A stretch of DNA of 64,000 nt, taken from assembly GCA_030278955.1 (NCBI GenBank), contig JAOANR010000003.1, forward strand, positions 27,357,227 through 27,421,226, given 5' to 3'. Source of the stretch: Hygrophila difformis. Lineage: Eukaryota; Streptophyta; Magnoliopsida; Lamiales; Acanthaceae. The position numbers and the translations under genes were made by a program. Shown here piece after piece: positions 10,295-23,002 of the stretch (the first letter of the stretch is position 1; the number at the start of each line of letters is the position of its first letter). The notes beneath the pieces were generated by a model, which did not search any database, was not told the origin of the DNA, and saw nothing but the letters and a program-made list of their open reading frames with translations.

Positions 10295-12916
10295 TGTAAC
10301 ACCCCGGTTTTTGGTCACCCAGGTCGGGATGTCGCCGCCACACCTCCCTAGTAAGACACGGTTTCTCCGGCTTACTAAAGAGATGCAAGGCTAGGTATTG
10401 CAGTATTTAAACATTTAAAGCATTCAAAACAACCCATAAAATATAGTTCGAAAATATTAATATCATAGCGCAGCGGAAATAATATTTAAGTATAGTATTG
10501 CAGCGGAAAATGTGAATAGGGCCGACATGGCCAAAACACGGGTTAAACAGACCCGTCCATAATATAGTCTAATGTACGAATTTAAAAAAAACAAAATAAT
10601 GTTTTCCCAAAATCCCATGCATGAATCGTGCTCATACATGCTCACTCTACATACTCTGTAAGAAAAGAAAATAAAAAGAAATGGTTTGGTCAGCACAACT
10701 TGCTGAGTAAGTTAACACATGCATGATCGTAGGGTTTAAAAGCCATTAATTTAATAATTAAATAAAAGCATGATAATAACATAATATTCAATTTAATCTA
10801 ATCAACTATTCAATGACATAATTTATTTCAGGGCTTTATTTAACAACACATTTCGCATGATTTAAAATAATAGCCATAATTTAAATAAAGCGTTTAAATA
10901 ATGTAATTGGGCAACAACATAATTTAATCTAATTTAATTTAATTTAATATCCCCATTACATCCCAGATTTAGTATTTCAAGTATTTCACGATTGCATCGC
11001 AATCTCAACAAGTCTAGCCGGTAGCCCGGCGGCCGCAACCGTATCAGCCATAACCAGTACCACTCCGGAGCCTCGAGAAACCCATGTGGATATTCTCAAG
11101 AGTGTAGGCTCTATATCTCATGCCGTTTTGGCAATATCATATCTCAAGTTTAGCGCGCGGGGTCACCATCGTCCATTAAGGCACGAAGTGAATCGTTAGG
11201 GGGCACCCTGCAGAGCACTCACCCCTAATTTTAGTTTATCAAGTTTGTAAGGGGATTTAATTTCAAAAATCTGATCTCAATTATATTTATTTAAGAATAA
11301 TATCTCAACTCATTTCAACCCTAAAGGTTAATTTCATGTTTCAACAAGATTTCAAGATTTGATTTCCGGTAAACCACAGTTGACTCTAAAATTCGTCTAA
11401 AATCAGATTTAATTCCAAAAATTCCAAAATTTCGCGACTGACTCAAAAACGTCGAGATCTACAACTTTCGTGTTTTAACTCTTTCAATCCGAGACACCGA
11501 AATAGGTCAAAAACACTAATTTTCACAGAAGCACAATTCTGTCCGAATTTCATATGTCACAGTTTAAAGATTTCGAATTCTACCATAGCAATTCAACTCC
11601 AAATTTAATGAAATTTTACAGAGACTATCTTATGACAATTATCTACAACTTTCATGTTCGGCCAAAGATCTAAATCGGTCTGGAACCTATGTCAAAAACG
11701 TGATCAAGATCGGACCTAAGTTCTGTCAAGAATTTCAAGATCTAAATTCAAGCATTTCGGTTTCGGTCGGTTTTCGCATATCAAATCGTCTCTAAAAATT
11801 CTGAAAATTTTACAGTAGATAGTTCTAAGCCTTAGGAACGTTTTTCATGTTTTAAGCTTTTCCGTTTGAAGTCGTTTTAAGGTTCGGAAAAATTCGTCAA
11901 AACTGTTGCGTTGGTAGAAAACATAAGTTGGCAGATTTACGATTTCTTGTTAAATCTTTTAGTTTCGAACGTTTTAATTTCTCCCAAAACCATGTAAGAG
12001 TTAACTTACTGATTTGTGAACGTCCGGGATGTCTATTTCGAAGGTGTGGCTTCCAGTTCAGCATTTCTCCTCTCCGTTCGTCGGGTTCCTCGTTCTAGAT
12101 CCGATTTGGGGTGTAAAGAGAAGAGAAACGAGGTTAGAATCCGTTTTCGGATTGAATCAAACAAGGATTATTCAGACTAGGGCTTACCACACGTTGGAGA
12201 TCTCCCGATTTTCGTCCAACAGCCGCTGTCTCGGTCTCTTGGTGCCTCCGTTGACTCCGGGATTACGACTTTTGTGTTTAGAGAGTGTCGTAGGGTTTTG
12301 AAAAGGGTTTAGGGTCTCCGAGGGGTTTCATTTATAGATAGCTAAGTCCTAGGGCGTCCAAAATCTGACCCTAAGGGTCTTGAGTCGAGAAACGTTCAAC
12401 CGAAAGTCGAAAAATCCGCGTTCGGGCGAGAGATTCACGCAACGGGCGAATCTGTCCTTTGGCGCGGGGTTGGCGCGCCTTTTCCCATATTAGCGCGCGG
12501 ACAGCGCGTGGCCTACGCCTGGACTTCGGTCCGGGCGGGTCGTGCGATCCGTCGTACTTTTCCGCCTCTCTTTCGGGTTTCTATCCCTCTATGCTCACGG
12601 ATTCCAATTTCCGGACTCTCTTCGGGTTCCTATTTCGTGTCGTTATTTCTTTCGGATCAAATTTTACGTTTCGGCTCGAATTCTCGAGTTCATTTATATC
12701 GGATACCCGTGTAACGACTTATTTAACTTTTTCTAATTTCTTTTGTTTAATTAAATCTCTTTTTAATTAATTTCATTTCTCATTTCTTCTATATTTATTA
12801 TTTAATGTATTTACTGATTTATTTGTTTATTTATTTATTTATTATAGTTATGTATTTATTTATTTATTTATTGTATTTATTTATTTATTTATGTTGTAAA
12901 ATTCTCGGGTATTACA
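10295..12916 (-). repeat. 5' LTR of the Tekay-like element (plus-strand right)
   Basis: It matches 1772-4398 with many scattered substitutions. In the element's direction this is the upstream LTR. A TATA-like box lies at about 12326-12337 on the minus strand. TTTA runs are at about 12815-12893. It is followed on the right by the ttgga duplication and the remaining copia gag. Confidence 0.93.
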
Positions 12917-12921
12917 TTGGA

Positions 12922-13404
12922 GGACTGCTATGGGCAAACTAGTGGTCCAAGGTCATTATGCTTAAGAAACTGCTAGCTAACCTCACTCAGGGAAATAGAT
13001 CTGTTATCAGCTACTATAGTGAATTGAAATCTCATTGGTTTAACCTTAAGGCTTTGAAATCTTTTCCTAAGACCTGCAGTTCAGAAACCTTGATGGCTCT
13101 TAATGATGCTGATGAATATGAGTTGTTAACTCAGTTTTTGATGGGATTAAATGATGAATTCACTCACGTCAGTAACCAGATTCTGCTAATGGATCCTCTT
13201 CCTACTCTTAGCAAGGCTTATGGAATGGTATGCAATATTGAATCTAAAGGAGGAGGAAGTACACTCAATGGTAATGATTCATCCAGCTTTGCCTTAGCTG
13301 CTGCTGCTGACAAAGGAATTGGAGATAGATCAGGTGGACGCTCATCTAGTGTTACATGCACCTACTGCAAGAAAACTGGTCACACAAGAGAGAAATGCTA
13401 CTAG
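12922..13404 (+). pseudogene. gag: Copia gag, C-terminal part with first zinc knuckle
   Basis: Copia gag resumes after the nested element. The productive frame is visible from 12958 (MLKKLLANLTQGNRSVISYY), so there is a one-base frame change between 12922 and 12958. The gag core (LMGLNDEFTHVSNQILLMDP) leads to a CCHC knuckle (CTYCKKTGHTREKC). A TAG at 13402-13404 interrupts the frame; translation would continue in the same frame in the next segment. Confidence 0.9.
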
Positions 13405-14064
13405 TTGGCCAACAAGAACTCATACTGTGACCACTGCAAGAAAAATGGTCACAGTAGAGCTAATTGCTTCATGGTTTCAGGTGTTATACCTGAATGGTAC
13501 AAAGCTCTTGGTGAGAAAAGGAAAACCAAGATGGTTGCTGGTGCAGTGATTACTGGTAATGGATCTGGTTCCAGTAACACGTACACTACTATTGAAGGGA
13601 GGATTCTTTCTAAGATTGAGGCTAAGCTGGAGGAATTTGCTAAAGCACACAGTGTTCCAACTCCTATGGATTTTGCTGGAGGAGTGTTTGATATGACAGG
13701 TAGTCTCTCTGGCTCTGAACATCTCAATGGTTCTTGGTTGTTAGATTCGGGTGCTAGTTGCCACCTCTGTGCTGATCTTAAATCTTTGCTTGAACCTCAG
13801 CCATTCTCTTCCAATCACTCCATCTATCTGCCAGATGGCACCATTAAACATCCTACACACATTGGATCAGTTAAGGTCTCCAATGATCTTACTGTTCCAA
13901 ATGTGTTATTTGTTCCAGGATTGATACTCAATCTTCTTTCCATCAGTCAATTGACTAAAGATCTAAGAGGATACTTCTTCAGGGTACTTTGCTTAATAAA
14001 CTCTACACCTTCAATTGTTCTAAATTCAATTCCCTTAATTGTTCTTCTGCTCTTGCTGTTATGA
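13405..14064 (+). pseudogene. pol: Copia second zinc knuckle and aspartic protease
   Basis: Same frame as the segment before, after the TAG. A second CCHC knuckle (CDHCKKNGHSRANC) is followed by the protease with WLLDSGASCHLC and VLFVPGLILNLLSISQL. At about 13965-13985 the frame is lost and some sequence seems to be missing between protease and the pre-integrase region. Residues after that are not homologous to copia. Confidence 0.88.
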
Positions 14065-14680
14065 ATAAGTCTGGTAATTTCGATTTATGGCATATGATAC
14101 TTGGTCACCCCTCTCCCTTAGTGATGTCCAAATTAGGATTTGCACCAGACAAAGATAACAATGTTCCCTGTGATATTTGTTCCATTTCTAAAGTACACAG
14201 GCTTCCCTTTGCTTCTAGTGACTCTCATGCTTCATCTTGCTTTGATTTAATTCATTGTGATCTCTGGGGTCCTTTTTCTATCTCGGATAGATCCAAATAT
14301 AGATATATATTAACCATTGTGGATGATTGCTCTAGAGCAACATGACTATACTTGCTACAAAACAAATCTGCTACATCTACTCTGCTTACTAATTTTCTTG
14401 CCTATGTGAAAACTCAGTTTAATGGAGTTGTTAAAATCATTAGAACAGACAATGGGAGTGAGTTTTGTAACTCAACATGTCAAAATCTATTCTCTTCCTT
14501 AGGTATCATTCATCAAACTTCTTGTGTTTACACTCCACAACAAAATGGGAGGGTAGAAAGAAAGCATAGGCACCTTATACAGGTAGCCAGAAAATCTCTT
14601 GCTTACCTAATCTGTTCCAAAGGTTTATTGGGGGGATGCAATGCTTTTTGCAGCCTATTTGATCAATAGACTTCCCACCT
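13989..14680 (+). pseudogene. pol: Copia GAG-pre-integrase module and integrase core
   Basis: The module begins with the LWHMILGHPS and CDICSISK zinc region. The core has the three catalytic acids in sequence: IVDDCSR, IRTDNGSEF and GRVERKHR. A TGA at 14343-14345 falls where a Trp is usual. Near 14600-14640 the frame shifts again, so the C-terminal end (INRLPTSVLKW type) is read in another frame. The copy is inactive. Confidence 0.9.
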
Positions 14681-14690
14681 CAGTCCTTAA

Positions 14691-15074
14691 ATGGCAATCC
14701 CCTGTGAAGTCTTACATAACCAAAAACCAGACCTGTCTTCACTTCATTGTTTTGGATGCCTCTGTTATGTCAAAACTCCTGTCTCTCTGGGAAAATTAGA
14801 TGCCCGAGGTATGAAAGGGGTATTTCTTGGTGTTGCTACTGATAAGAAGGGCTATAAAGTCCTGATTATTGATAGCAAAAAGGTTGTCATCTCAAGAGAT
14901 GTTATTTTCCATGATACTGTGTTCCCTTTCAGCCAGTCCAGTTCATCCTCCTCACCTCCTCATTCCAACCAACTTATCACCTCTACACCACCTAAACTCC
15001 CTTATTATTCCAGTGTGTTGCCCACTGCAACTCACCAAAGTGCTACCTCTCCTGTTGAGCCTACTGCTCCATAG
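14691..15074 (+). pseudogene. pol: Copia integrase C-terminal linker
   Basis: It contains the usual copia segment after the integrase core: LHCFGCLCYVKTP, then KGVFLGVATDKKGYKV and VVISRDVIFHDTVFPF, followed by a Ser/Pro-rich spacer. A TAG near 15072 breaks it; the same frame then continues into the RT segment. Confidence 0.88.
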
Positions 15075-16949
15075 GCTATACAACACTCTCCTCTGATCTC
15101 TCACAGATCAGTGAGACACACTTCCAATGCAACCTCTCCTGTTCCTCCCACTGAGGGGCAAGGTACATCAAACTCCATTAAGTTGTCTCTGAACAACTCA
15201 ACTTCAGATTCTCCATCTCCTATGGACAATCAGCCTTCAACTGCTTCTCTTTCCAGCACCAGAGTGGCTCCTATTCCTGAAGCTCCAACCAGACCAAAGA
15301 GAACCATAAGGAGACCAGAGAGATACAAGGACTTTGTCTGTTCTTCTGTTGATGATTCTACAGATGTCCCTCATACATTTGAGCAAGCATATGGTATTCC
15401 ACAATGGGACAAGGCAATTGCAGATGAGCTTGATGCACTTGAGAAGAATGGTACCTGGGATATAGTTTCTTTACCTAATGGTAAGAAACCTATAGGATGC
15501 AAGTGGGTTTTTAGGGTTAAATACAACCCTGATGGATCAGTGAATAAACACAAAGCTCGACTAGTGGCCAAAGGTTTCCATCAGAAGTATGGAAAAGACT
15601 TCTTTGAAATTTTTGCACCTGTGGCAAAACCCATCAGTGTGAGAACTGTTATTGCTCTTGCAGCCTCTCATCACTGGAGTTTATCACAAATGGATATAAA
15701 TAATGCTTTTCTACATGGCCATCTTGATGAGGAAATCTACATGGTTTGTCCTGAGGGATTATCTTCTTCTTCAGGACAAGTATGTAAACTGAAGAGGTCT
15801 TTATATGGCCTAAAGCAAGCTCCAAGACAATGGTATGCTGCTCTGAAGACTTTTCTCTTATCCACTGGTTTCAAGTGCACCTATTCTGATCCTTGTGTCT
15901 TTTATAAATTTACCAACATTGGAATCATCATTTTAGTTATATATGTTGATGACATACTCATTACTGGAGATGATATTGATGAAATCTCTGTTGTCAAGAA
16001 GCAACTTCATCAGCAGTTCACTATTAAAGACCTAGGTGATGCATCATACTTTCTTGGTCTAGAGATTACTCGATCAGCAATAGGATATCATGTTAGCCAA
16101 CACAAGTATGCTATGGATATTATCTCAGAAGTGGAATTGCCTTCTACTTCCAAAGTTCATGTTCCTTGCATCCCTCATCATCAGTTTGACACCTCAGGTC
16201 CTTTGTTTGACAAGCCACAGCTCTTTAGAAGATTGGTTGGTAAATTGCTATATCTGGGCTTTTCAAGACCTGACATTTGCTTCAGTGTTCAGCAGCTAAG
16301 CCAACATATGCATGAGCCCACAATTAACCACTGGAATGGAGTTCTTCAGGTTCTTCAATATATTAAGAATACACTCAACATTGGTTTGCACTATCCATTT
16401 GGGCTTTCCCTTGACTTGAAAGGGTACTGTGACTCGGACTGGGGCAATTGTCCTACATCAAGACGATCTCTTACTGGCTTTTGTATCTTCCTTGGTGACT
16501 CTCTTATCTCCTGGAAGACCAAGAAGCAAGAGGTGGTGTCAAGGAGCACCACAGAGGCTGAATATAGAAGTCTTGGAGCAGCAGCAGCTGAACTCATGTG
16601 GCTTGGTTCCCTGTTTAAAGAGCTGCAGATTCCTTTGCCAACTCCCTATCCACTGTATTGTGACAATATGTCTGCTATACAACTTGTCAAGAATGCTATT
16701 CACCATGAGCGTACTAAGCATCTGGATGTTGGGTGTCATTATGTTCGAGACTATTATCAACAAGCTCACATTGATCAACTCTTTGTTCCCACTACTCAAC
16801 AGTTAGCAGATGTCTTTACCAAGGGGTTGACTCCGAAGCATTTTCAATTGTTTTGTTCCAATGCTTCAGCTTGCGGGGGGGATATTGAGCGTAGCTCAGC
16901 CTCCATGCAAGCTAAGAAGAAGAAGAAGGAAGCAGCTGAAATCGGCTAA
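15075..16949 (+). pseudogene. pol: Copia reverse transcriptase and RNase H, uninterrupted segment
   Basis: The open frame carries a full copia RT (CKWVFRVKYNPDG, MDINNAFLHGHLDEEIYM, LYGLKQAPRQWY, catalytic YVDDILITGDD) and RNase H (GYCDSDWGNCPTSRRSLTG, STTEAEYRSL, CDNMSAIQLVKN, TKHLDVGCHYVRD). All landmark residues are present. Because upstream gag, protease and integrase are broken, no polyprotein could be made; this is one undamaged stretch of a dead element. The frame runs through the polypurine tract into the 3' LTR before its stop. Confidence 0.95.
16871..16882 (+). other. Copia polypurine tract
   Basis: ttgcggggggga directly precedes the 3' LTR start at 16883. Confidence 0.88.
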
Positions 16950-17159
16950 GTCTTAGTGGGCCAGAGTTTTTGTTTTAGTTTTGGGCTTTATTCTTTTATG
17001 AGTAATGGGCCTTCTTTGTACATTTTGTTTTAGCCCATTTTTCCCATGTGCAGTTTTGTATTTATGCCTCTCACTTTGTATTTGTTCTGTGAACCAAATC
17101 AGTACGAAATATACAGAATACATTTTTCTCTCAATTGCTTGTTTCTCTCAAACTTCACA
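16883..17159 (+). repeat. 3' LTR of the copia element
   Basis: This 277-base copy matches 1012-1285 and ends CTTCACA, followed by the duplication gtttg at 17160-17164. Confidence 0.93.
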
Positions 17160-17164
17160 GTTTG

Positions 17165-17542
17165 CGATGGGCGATAGCTTCAGTTGCAGGCAACGAGGAT
17201 GGCGGCGACATAAACTGCCTTCGTAATGCTATGGTTCTTCCTAAACAAGGTCAAGAAGCACCCAAAATCAAATGGTTATACATAACATTGCACATAATCA
17301 AACACAACGAGCAACAATAAACCGACGAACGGAATTACTACTGAAGTGACCTCCTCGGGATATCACTTCTCGTCGAGGAATTGCGTTGCGACCTAACCTG
17401 CAGCTTGTTGAACATGGTGGAGATCAATGGCAATGGACGCAAAAACAATCTACGACATTAATTCCTACGGCGGGAAGCTGCTGCCCACACCACAGTGGGA
17501 CGACAACGGTCGTTTTCGCAGGCACGACCATGGAGGACCTAG
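17165..17542. other. Host sequence between the two insertions
   Basis: A short GC-richer stretch of unique sequence lies between the copia and Athila-like insertions. It contains short open frames on both strands (for example a plus-strand frame from the ATG near 17434) but no recognisable domain. It was once contiguous with 1-1006 and 42647-42843. Confidence 0.5.
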
Positions 17543-17547
17543 CTAGC

Positions 17548-20500
17548 TGAAGCTTTGAGGTAAAACCCCGCTGCAATGCCCCCCGACAGCCTTTACACTA
17601 TAACTCCCATAGGGCTGTTAAAAAGCTTGCCTAGTTTTTCCTACCGAAAGCGCACGGTATCAAGCTGCAATATTTATTTTTATTGTCGGGATCGTTCAAT
17701 AGAGAGTTACACGATAGAAGTGTTTTAATAGAATTATTAACTCTAGAATCTGTCTCTACTCTTGATTTAAGAATGTTGTAATGATGATTACTAAAGAATA
17801 CTGCTGAATGGTAAATGCTCAAAGCTTTAAACAGAGTAAAGAAAGCAATTAAAATGATGTCGAACATTATGGTTATATTCATGTGTTTAAAATGTCACGG
17901 ACCAAATCAAATGAAATAAGAATATGATGAGAATATCATACTTCATTGGCTAAAACATAATGAAAGTCCATTGAGATAGAAAAATCCTTTATACAACTTA
18001 ATCAAATCTTCATGTCTTAAATCACTTCCCAAGACAGGTACTTATGATTCAGTGTCATGACATTCTAAGCTCTGAAATCATGGAATACCATCATCACAGA
18101 ATGATCGGTCAGACTCTTTCTGTGATAAAAGCTCTTCAGAATTGTCACTTAATCTTTTTCTTTCAAACTCAGATTAAGACTTTGACAACTCGAGGTCACT
18201 TCTAAATCATACTATATTTATCTGAACTTGAAGTTGTTCTTTTTATTACTCTGATCAAATTGATCTTATGACCCTGTGTTGGATGTCCTCTACAATAAGT
18301 GAAAAAGCTAGTATTTAAATCTATCATCCAATGTCTTCATAAGACTTGTTTCCTCAGAGTAATTCCTGCAAGCATTCGTAAGGAATAATTGTCTTGTAAG
18401 TATATCAAGATGAAATTGCTATTCAAATTCCTTGACTTATCCAGACTACTCAGATTTGTATGAATGATTCAGCTCGAGAAATCTCTGTAAACAGTTCCAA
18501 ATATCCATGATTTAACTCAGGATTAGCAGACTGTAAGAGAAATATTTAATCTCCTACTCATAGCATATAGCGATAACTATAAGGCCATGAACCCTGGAAA
18601 TTAATCTTCCTGATACTCTACTAATTATTAGGACAAAAGATGGTTTTTGAAACATCTTTCCCTTTTAAACGACAGGTACTAAATGCCCAACTAAAGAACG
18701 AGTTTGTTCTTCATTAGTCCTGAGTAAATAATGATTGAGAAAACCTATATCATCATCTTTCTCAGTGTACCAGTTAATAATACGAATTGCAGATATGAAT
18801 TGTGAGTCTGTAATTATGAAGTAAGATTACTCATCATAGACTGGAAGTATCCCAAAATATTATATGTATATGTAATATTATATGTATAAAGAAATGTTGA
18901 GGGTTCTGAATCCTCTTAATCAAAATGCAAGGGTGTTTCCAAAATATACATCGGAAACTAGACAGAATTAGGAAATAACTTTCCCAAGAAAAATGATTTG
19001 AGAAATAATTCTGCAAAATAAATGTCCAAAGTAGCTCGCAGTAACTACTTTGGATTTCAAACTATGAACATTCCAATTTTCCGCATGCTATGTCTGTACA
19101 GCGTGGAGGGAGTTAATATTCAAAGAATGTTCCTCAGATTTTGTTTATACAAAGAACTGAATGCCTCGCGGTAATTTCTGTAAGAATGCGGCAAGGTACT
19201 CAATTCCTACTTATAGATAGGGGTTATATATGTATAAGAAGTAAAAGTGGATGATTGATACCCTGTAAAATGGATATCAAATCTATTGCTATTATAGATT
19301 GGTCCTCTCGCTTTGTCAGATTGACATCGCGTGAGTATTAGAATAGCCTTTGTCACAGCAGATCTATCTGGATATTTCCTCGCGTCATCTTTTAGGATGA
19401 AGCGAGGGTTTACCCTTATTCGAAGTAAATGATCAGAATTTATAACTGTCATAACTACCTTCTGGGATTTCCGTTTAGAAAATTATGAACATAGAATCTT
19501 TTGCATCCAAATTCATGAACTCAGAGCTATTGATTCTTAAAGATTATCAAGCGATGATTAACACTGCATGGGTCTCTAGGTACCTTTTAGAGTTCTGAAC
19601 ATTAAACGCTATGATTCTCTTTTGTGAACATAACAATATTGACAGAAATTCGAGTAAATTCATAATTCTGCCAGATCATACCTAACTCGATTACAATATC
19701 CAAACTTCTTGCGTAATTGGAACGAACAATTTACGAATTAAAAATGTGGAAGTGTTATGATCTTTGAGAATCGAATTAGAGGTATGATGCGAAATCCAAA
19801 TTGAATATCGGAGTTGAGGTTTATACTCTGCTGAAACAGAATTAAGAAATGGAAATGGAAACCAGAAAGATAAGAAATTCACAATCTGATAACTGATCAT
19901 TCTTCATGTATCTCAAATAACAAAGAATTAAAAACGAATACACCTGGAAATCTGATTGCTATCAGAATAATGCAAAGATGAACGAACAAGTCGGAAGTTA
20001 GATGATGATCGTCGTGATGGATGAACAAGCGATCCGAAAGCAACTCTCCTCCCAGGGTATCCTCAAGCTAATCTACAGCTAATCTTAAAGAAATCTACTA
20101 CGAAATCGAATTAAATATCTATGAAATCAAATTACAATTCTACGAACTCAAATTACAAATCTGAAGAACTCGAAGTAAATTGCAGGGAAAATTAAATCCT
20201 AACCTACCTACTAAACTCTAAAAAGTGGACTGGAGAGTAAAATCGAGCTATTCTCTTCAATCTCCCGCCTGCTGAGCTGATTCCCCCAAGGGTCTTATTT
20301 ATAGATGGGTGTTGTAACTGCTTGAGCCTTGGATGATAACCGCTCGCATCAGAATAACTCTCCTCTCGCTTTGTCCAGTTCCTTCAAAGCGAGAGTTCAG
20401 AAACTTAATCATCTTTCTCAACAAGGCGAGGTCCTTCAATTTCTACAAAGAATTTGCTTCTCGCCATGATGGATAAAACTTTCTGTCTTGCACAGATTTT

Positions 20501-20892
20501 CTTCCCTCGCGATGTCAAACAATCATCGCGTGGACTTTAGCATCTGCACATTTTCCTTAATCTTTTCCTGATTTCAAAAACAAGCCCTCGCACCATTCCT
20601 TTTCTTTCCTCGCTATGTCCTTTCCTCCTACTGCTGCTTTCCAGCTTAACTTCCTGATAAATGACAAAGCGTGGATCAGTTCAATAGAAACACAGCGTGC
20701 GAGACTTGCAAAGAAAACTTAGAATTTCAAGCCATTTTCAGTGTAATTCCAACTTCTTCACAATCTTAATTCTTCTTCCATCTTTTCTGATCCTCTATGA
20801 ATATTCATCAAAAATCAATGGAATTAAGAACAAAAGAACATGACTAAGACACTAAATTGGACGCAAATGACAGTCATAAAAGGCTGTCATCA
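17548..20892 (-). repeat. 3' LTR of the Athila-like element (plus-strand left)
   Basis: It runs from TGAAGCTTTGAGG to GGCTGTCATCA on the plus strand and matches 39298-42641 nearly base for base. A TATA box on the minus strand is at 20294-20304 (CTATAAATAAG). Many short inverted repeats built on CGCTTTG or CTCGC and their complements lie at 20340-20710 and 19080-19410. The short open frames in it occur in both LTRs and have no recognisable domain. Confidence 0.95.
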
Positions 20893-22072
20893 CCATCCTC
20901 ACATTTAGAAACACTTGTCCTCAAGTGGTAAGAAACTTGTAAAGTTTCAAAGAATAAGTCCAATTAGTGGCTTCTAGAATTTAGATGTTCATGTAAGATT
21001 CCACTGGATCACTACCTTCTCTTTTCCAGCCATCTCAAGCTCAACTCTTTCAACTGATTGATGCTTCATACCTGACTTTGAATTTACCATGTTCATGAAA
21101 ACATTAACAAAAGTGATTTGAATTTATGTGAATTATTGTTCTACTCCTTAGTTAGTCAGACTTTTCTTCTCACGCTCAATCCTGTCCAACTCATGTGCAT
21201 ATCTTGTATTCTTAAATGAAATACACTCTCTCTTTTTATCAAGGGGTGGCCTTCCGTGGCTTTCAATAGCTTGGTTTCACATTATTAGGAGGAGTCGCAT
21301 GGCCTGACATTGCAGATGAAACTTCAACTCCCCTGCCCTTGATTCTGTTTTTTTTTTTAAAGTTCTTCAACTTATAAATCAGAGGGGCAGCTGTGCCAGC
21401 TACTTATATCCACATTATTTTACCACGTCTGTTTCTGAAATTTCCCTTGCTCTCTTTTTCTCTCTTTTTTTTTTTTTCAAATATGCACACTCATCTTCCA
21501 AGAGAGACTAGATTAGATCAATCCTCTTAACCTTTTGCAGTTGTTGTTTATAGTATGCAAATCACTAAGATTAATATAATCATAAAACCTTCAAACTATT
21601 TATCCAGTAATGACATCAATCAATCTCAGGGCTTACAGCTAAAAACAGTTTTCAAGAGCGGCTCATGCTTGCAGTGAAAATCTATAAAGTAAATGTCTCC
21701 ACAGGAACCACTTTTAAACTCATCTTCTATTCCTTCATCAGTTTATTAGCCTCCCTGAGTTTATTACATTTTTTTTTTATATGATCCTAGCTTGAAATTC
21801 AATACTATGATACAACTTCATATTAATTCTATCCTAAGTTATATTAGAATGAATGGAAACATGAAAGAATTAAAGAAAAAGAGACTGCAATTAAAAAGAA
21901 GAAGAAGGTTTCAGAAAACTCCCCTGTGATCTCAGGATGGTCCTGCATCATTGTCTGGATCTTTGGGTGGTATGGATGGAGATTTCTTTAGATCCGAGAC
22001 TAGGTTGGCAAGGATGTCTACCAATCTCGTACTATTATACTGCTCCTGCCTCCTCAGCTCCATATCCCTTTC
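20893..22072 (-). other. 3' untranslated region and polypurine tract
   Basis: About 1.2 kb lies between the end of the env-position region and the 3' LTR. On the minus strand aatgtgaggatgg (20893-20905) touches the LTR and is the likely polypurine tract. Three long T runs on the plus strand (near 21350, 21466 and 21770) read as A runs in the element. No open frame of note. Confidence 0.7.
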
Positions 22073-23002
22073 TCATTCCTGTCTTCTTTCTTCAAGTTCT
22101 TCTCTTCTCAGCCTTTCAAATCTTTCCATCTCTTCCCTTCTCATTCTTTCCTGTCTATCCCATTCTTCCTTCCTTATCTGTTCTTGCCTCTCCATCTCCT
22201 CTTTCCTGAGTTTTTCCTCAGTTTGAATCCTGACATGCTCAAGTTCAATCCTCTTCTGCTCCATTTCTCTTTGAACATGCTTGTCTTCTGACATAGTTTT
22301 CACTAGCATCTCCATGGACTGTGCAAAACTTTGGATTGAAGTACTCATATTCTGAGATTTATCCACAGATACTGTGTTCCTCATTGGTTGTCTCAAAGGT
22401 TGAGATGGTGCAGAAGTGTTCTCAAACTCCTCATCCTCTGGAATAGGATTCAATGCAGGAGATGGAGTTACAGTCTTTGTCCTTTTTATTGCGGCTCTTG
22501 GCTGATATGATCTTGATTTTGAAGGAAGATTGACCCTTTTTGTCTTAGGAGATGGCACCTTTGATCCTGATCCCTCGGAAGTTTGTTCCTCTAAATCCGG
22601 CATTTGGTAAACCAACTCTCCCCTCAAAGTGTCTTCTGGTAATGGAATAGGAGGATCTATCTTTATGATCTCTGGTAAAAATGGTGTGATTGAAACTCCT
22701 TGTTTCTCACAGAGTCTTCTGATTAAATTTGGATAGGCCAATGCTGCATCTTCTCCGACTCTTGACTTAATAACATTGAGGACATGGTGTGCAGCACTGC
22801 ATTTCCTTCCTGACCATAATAATGCAAATCCCTCGAAAGTTCCGGCTGAAGGTCCTTGAAAATTTGTAGTGGGTCTGAGCTTTGAATAGTAGAAATCAAG
22901 TGTTGGCAGGTACTCAGGCTTCAAATTCTTCAATGGAATCTTATTCTGCTCAGTTCCTCTGTGTTGAACAGAATCCCAGTGCCATTTTTCTAGCATTAAC
23001 AA
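22073..23002 (-). pseudogene. Env-position region, C-terminal part (transposon-protein-like domain end and coiled coil)
   Basis: The true frame enters at about 22985-22989, an A run in which one extra base separates it from the upstream frame. It completes a domain resembling Pfam 'putative plant transposon protein': landmarks here are FEGFALLWSGRKCSAAHHVL, then YPNLIRRLCEKQGVSI. A Ser/Pro/Lys-rich linker follows, then from about residue 205 a very regular Glu/Arg-rich helix (EEMERQEQIRKEEWDRQER) to the stop, a strong coiled-coil candidate. No signal peptide or membrane segment is visible, so it does not look like a true envelope protein. Function unknown. Confidence 0.6.

Larger units (their letters stand above)
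1772..12916 (-). mobile_element. Tekay-like chromovirus (Ty3/gypsy), nested in copia gag
   Basis: LTRs of about 2.6 kb at 1772-4398 and 10295-12916 bound an 11.1 kb insertion with duplication ttgga at 1767-1771 and 12917-12921. The body reads on the minus strand: leader ORF, gag with two zinc knuckles, DSGA protease, RT, RNase H, integrase and a C-terminal chromodomain-like tail, which is the Tekay/Del plan. The polypurine tract abuts the left LTR, but the expected primer site beside the right LTR is missing; a 42-base copy of the copia flank stands there instead. Two stops, two one-base frameshifts and a 24-base internal duplication inactivate pol. By eye the LTRs differ by 2-3%. Confidence 0.93.
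1012..17159 (+). mobile_element. Ty1/copia LTR retrotransposon, split by a nested gypsy element
   Basis: Two LTRs (1012-1285 and 16883-17159) flank a copia-order body: gag, protease, integrase, RT, RNase H. A five-base target duplication gtttg lies directly outside at 1007-1011 and 17160-17164, which fixes both ends. A tRNA-Met-type primer site follows the 5' LTR and a G-rich polypurine tract precedes the 3' LTR. Positions 1772-12916 are a later insertion into gag, flanked by its own duplication ttgga. Without that insert the element is about 5 kb, the usual copia size. The coding region has several stops and frameshifts, so it is not autonomous. By eye the LTRs differ by roughly 3%. Confidence 0.95.

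Noticed and set aside
17631..17882. Open frame with an identical copy at 39381-39632
   Set aside because: Both are in the two LTRs of the Athila-like element and are short, low-complexity and without domain; identity follows from the LTR relationship.
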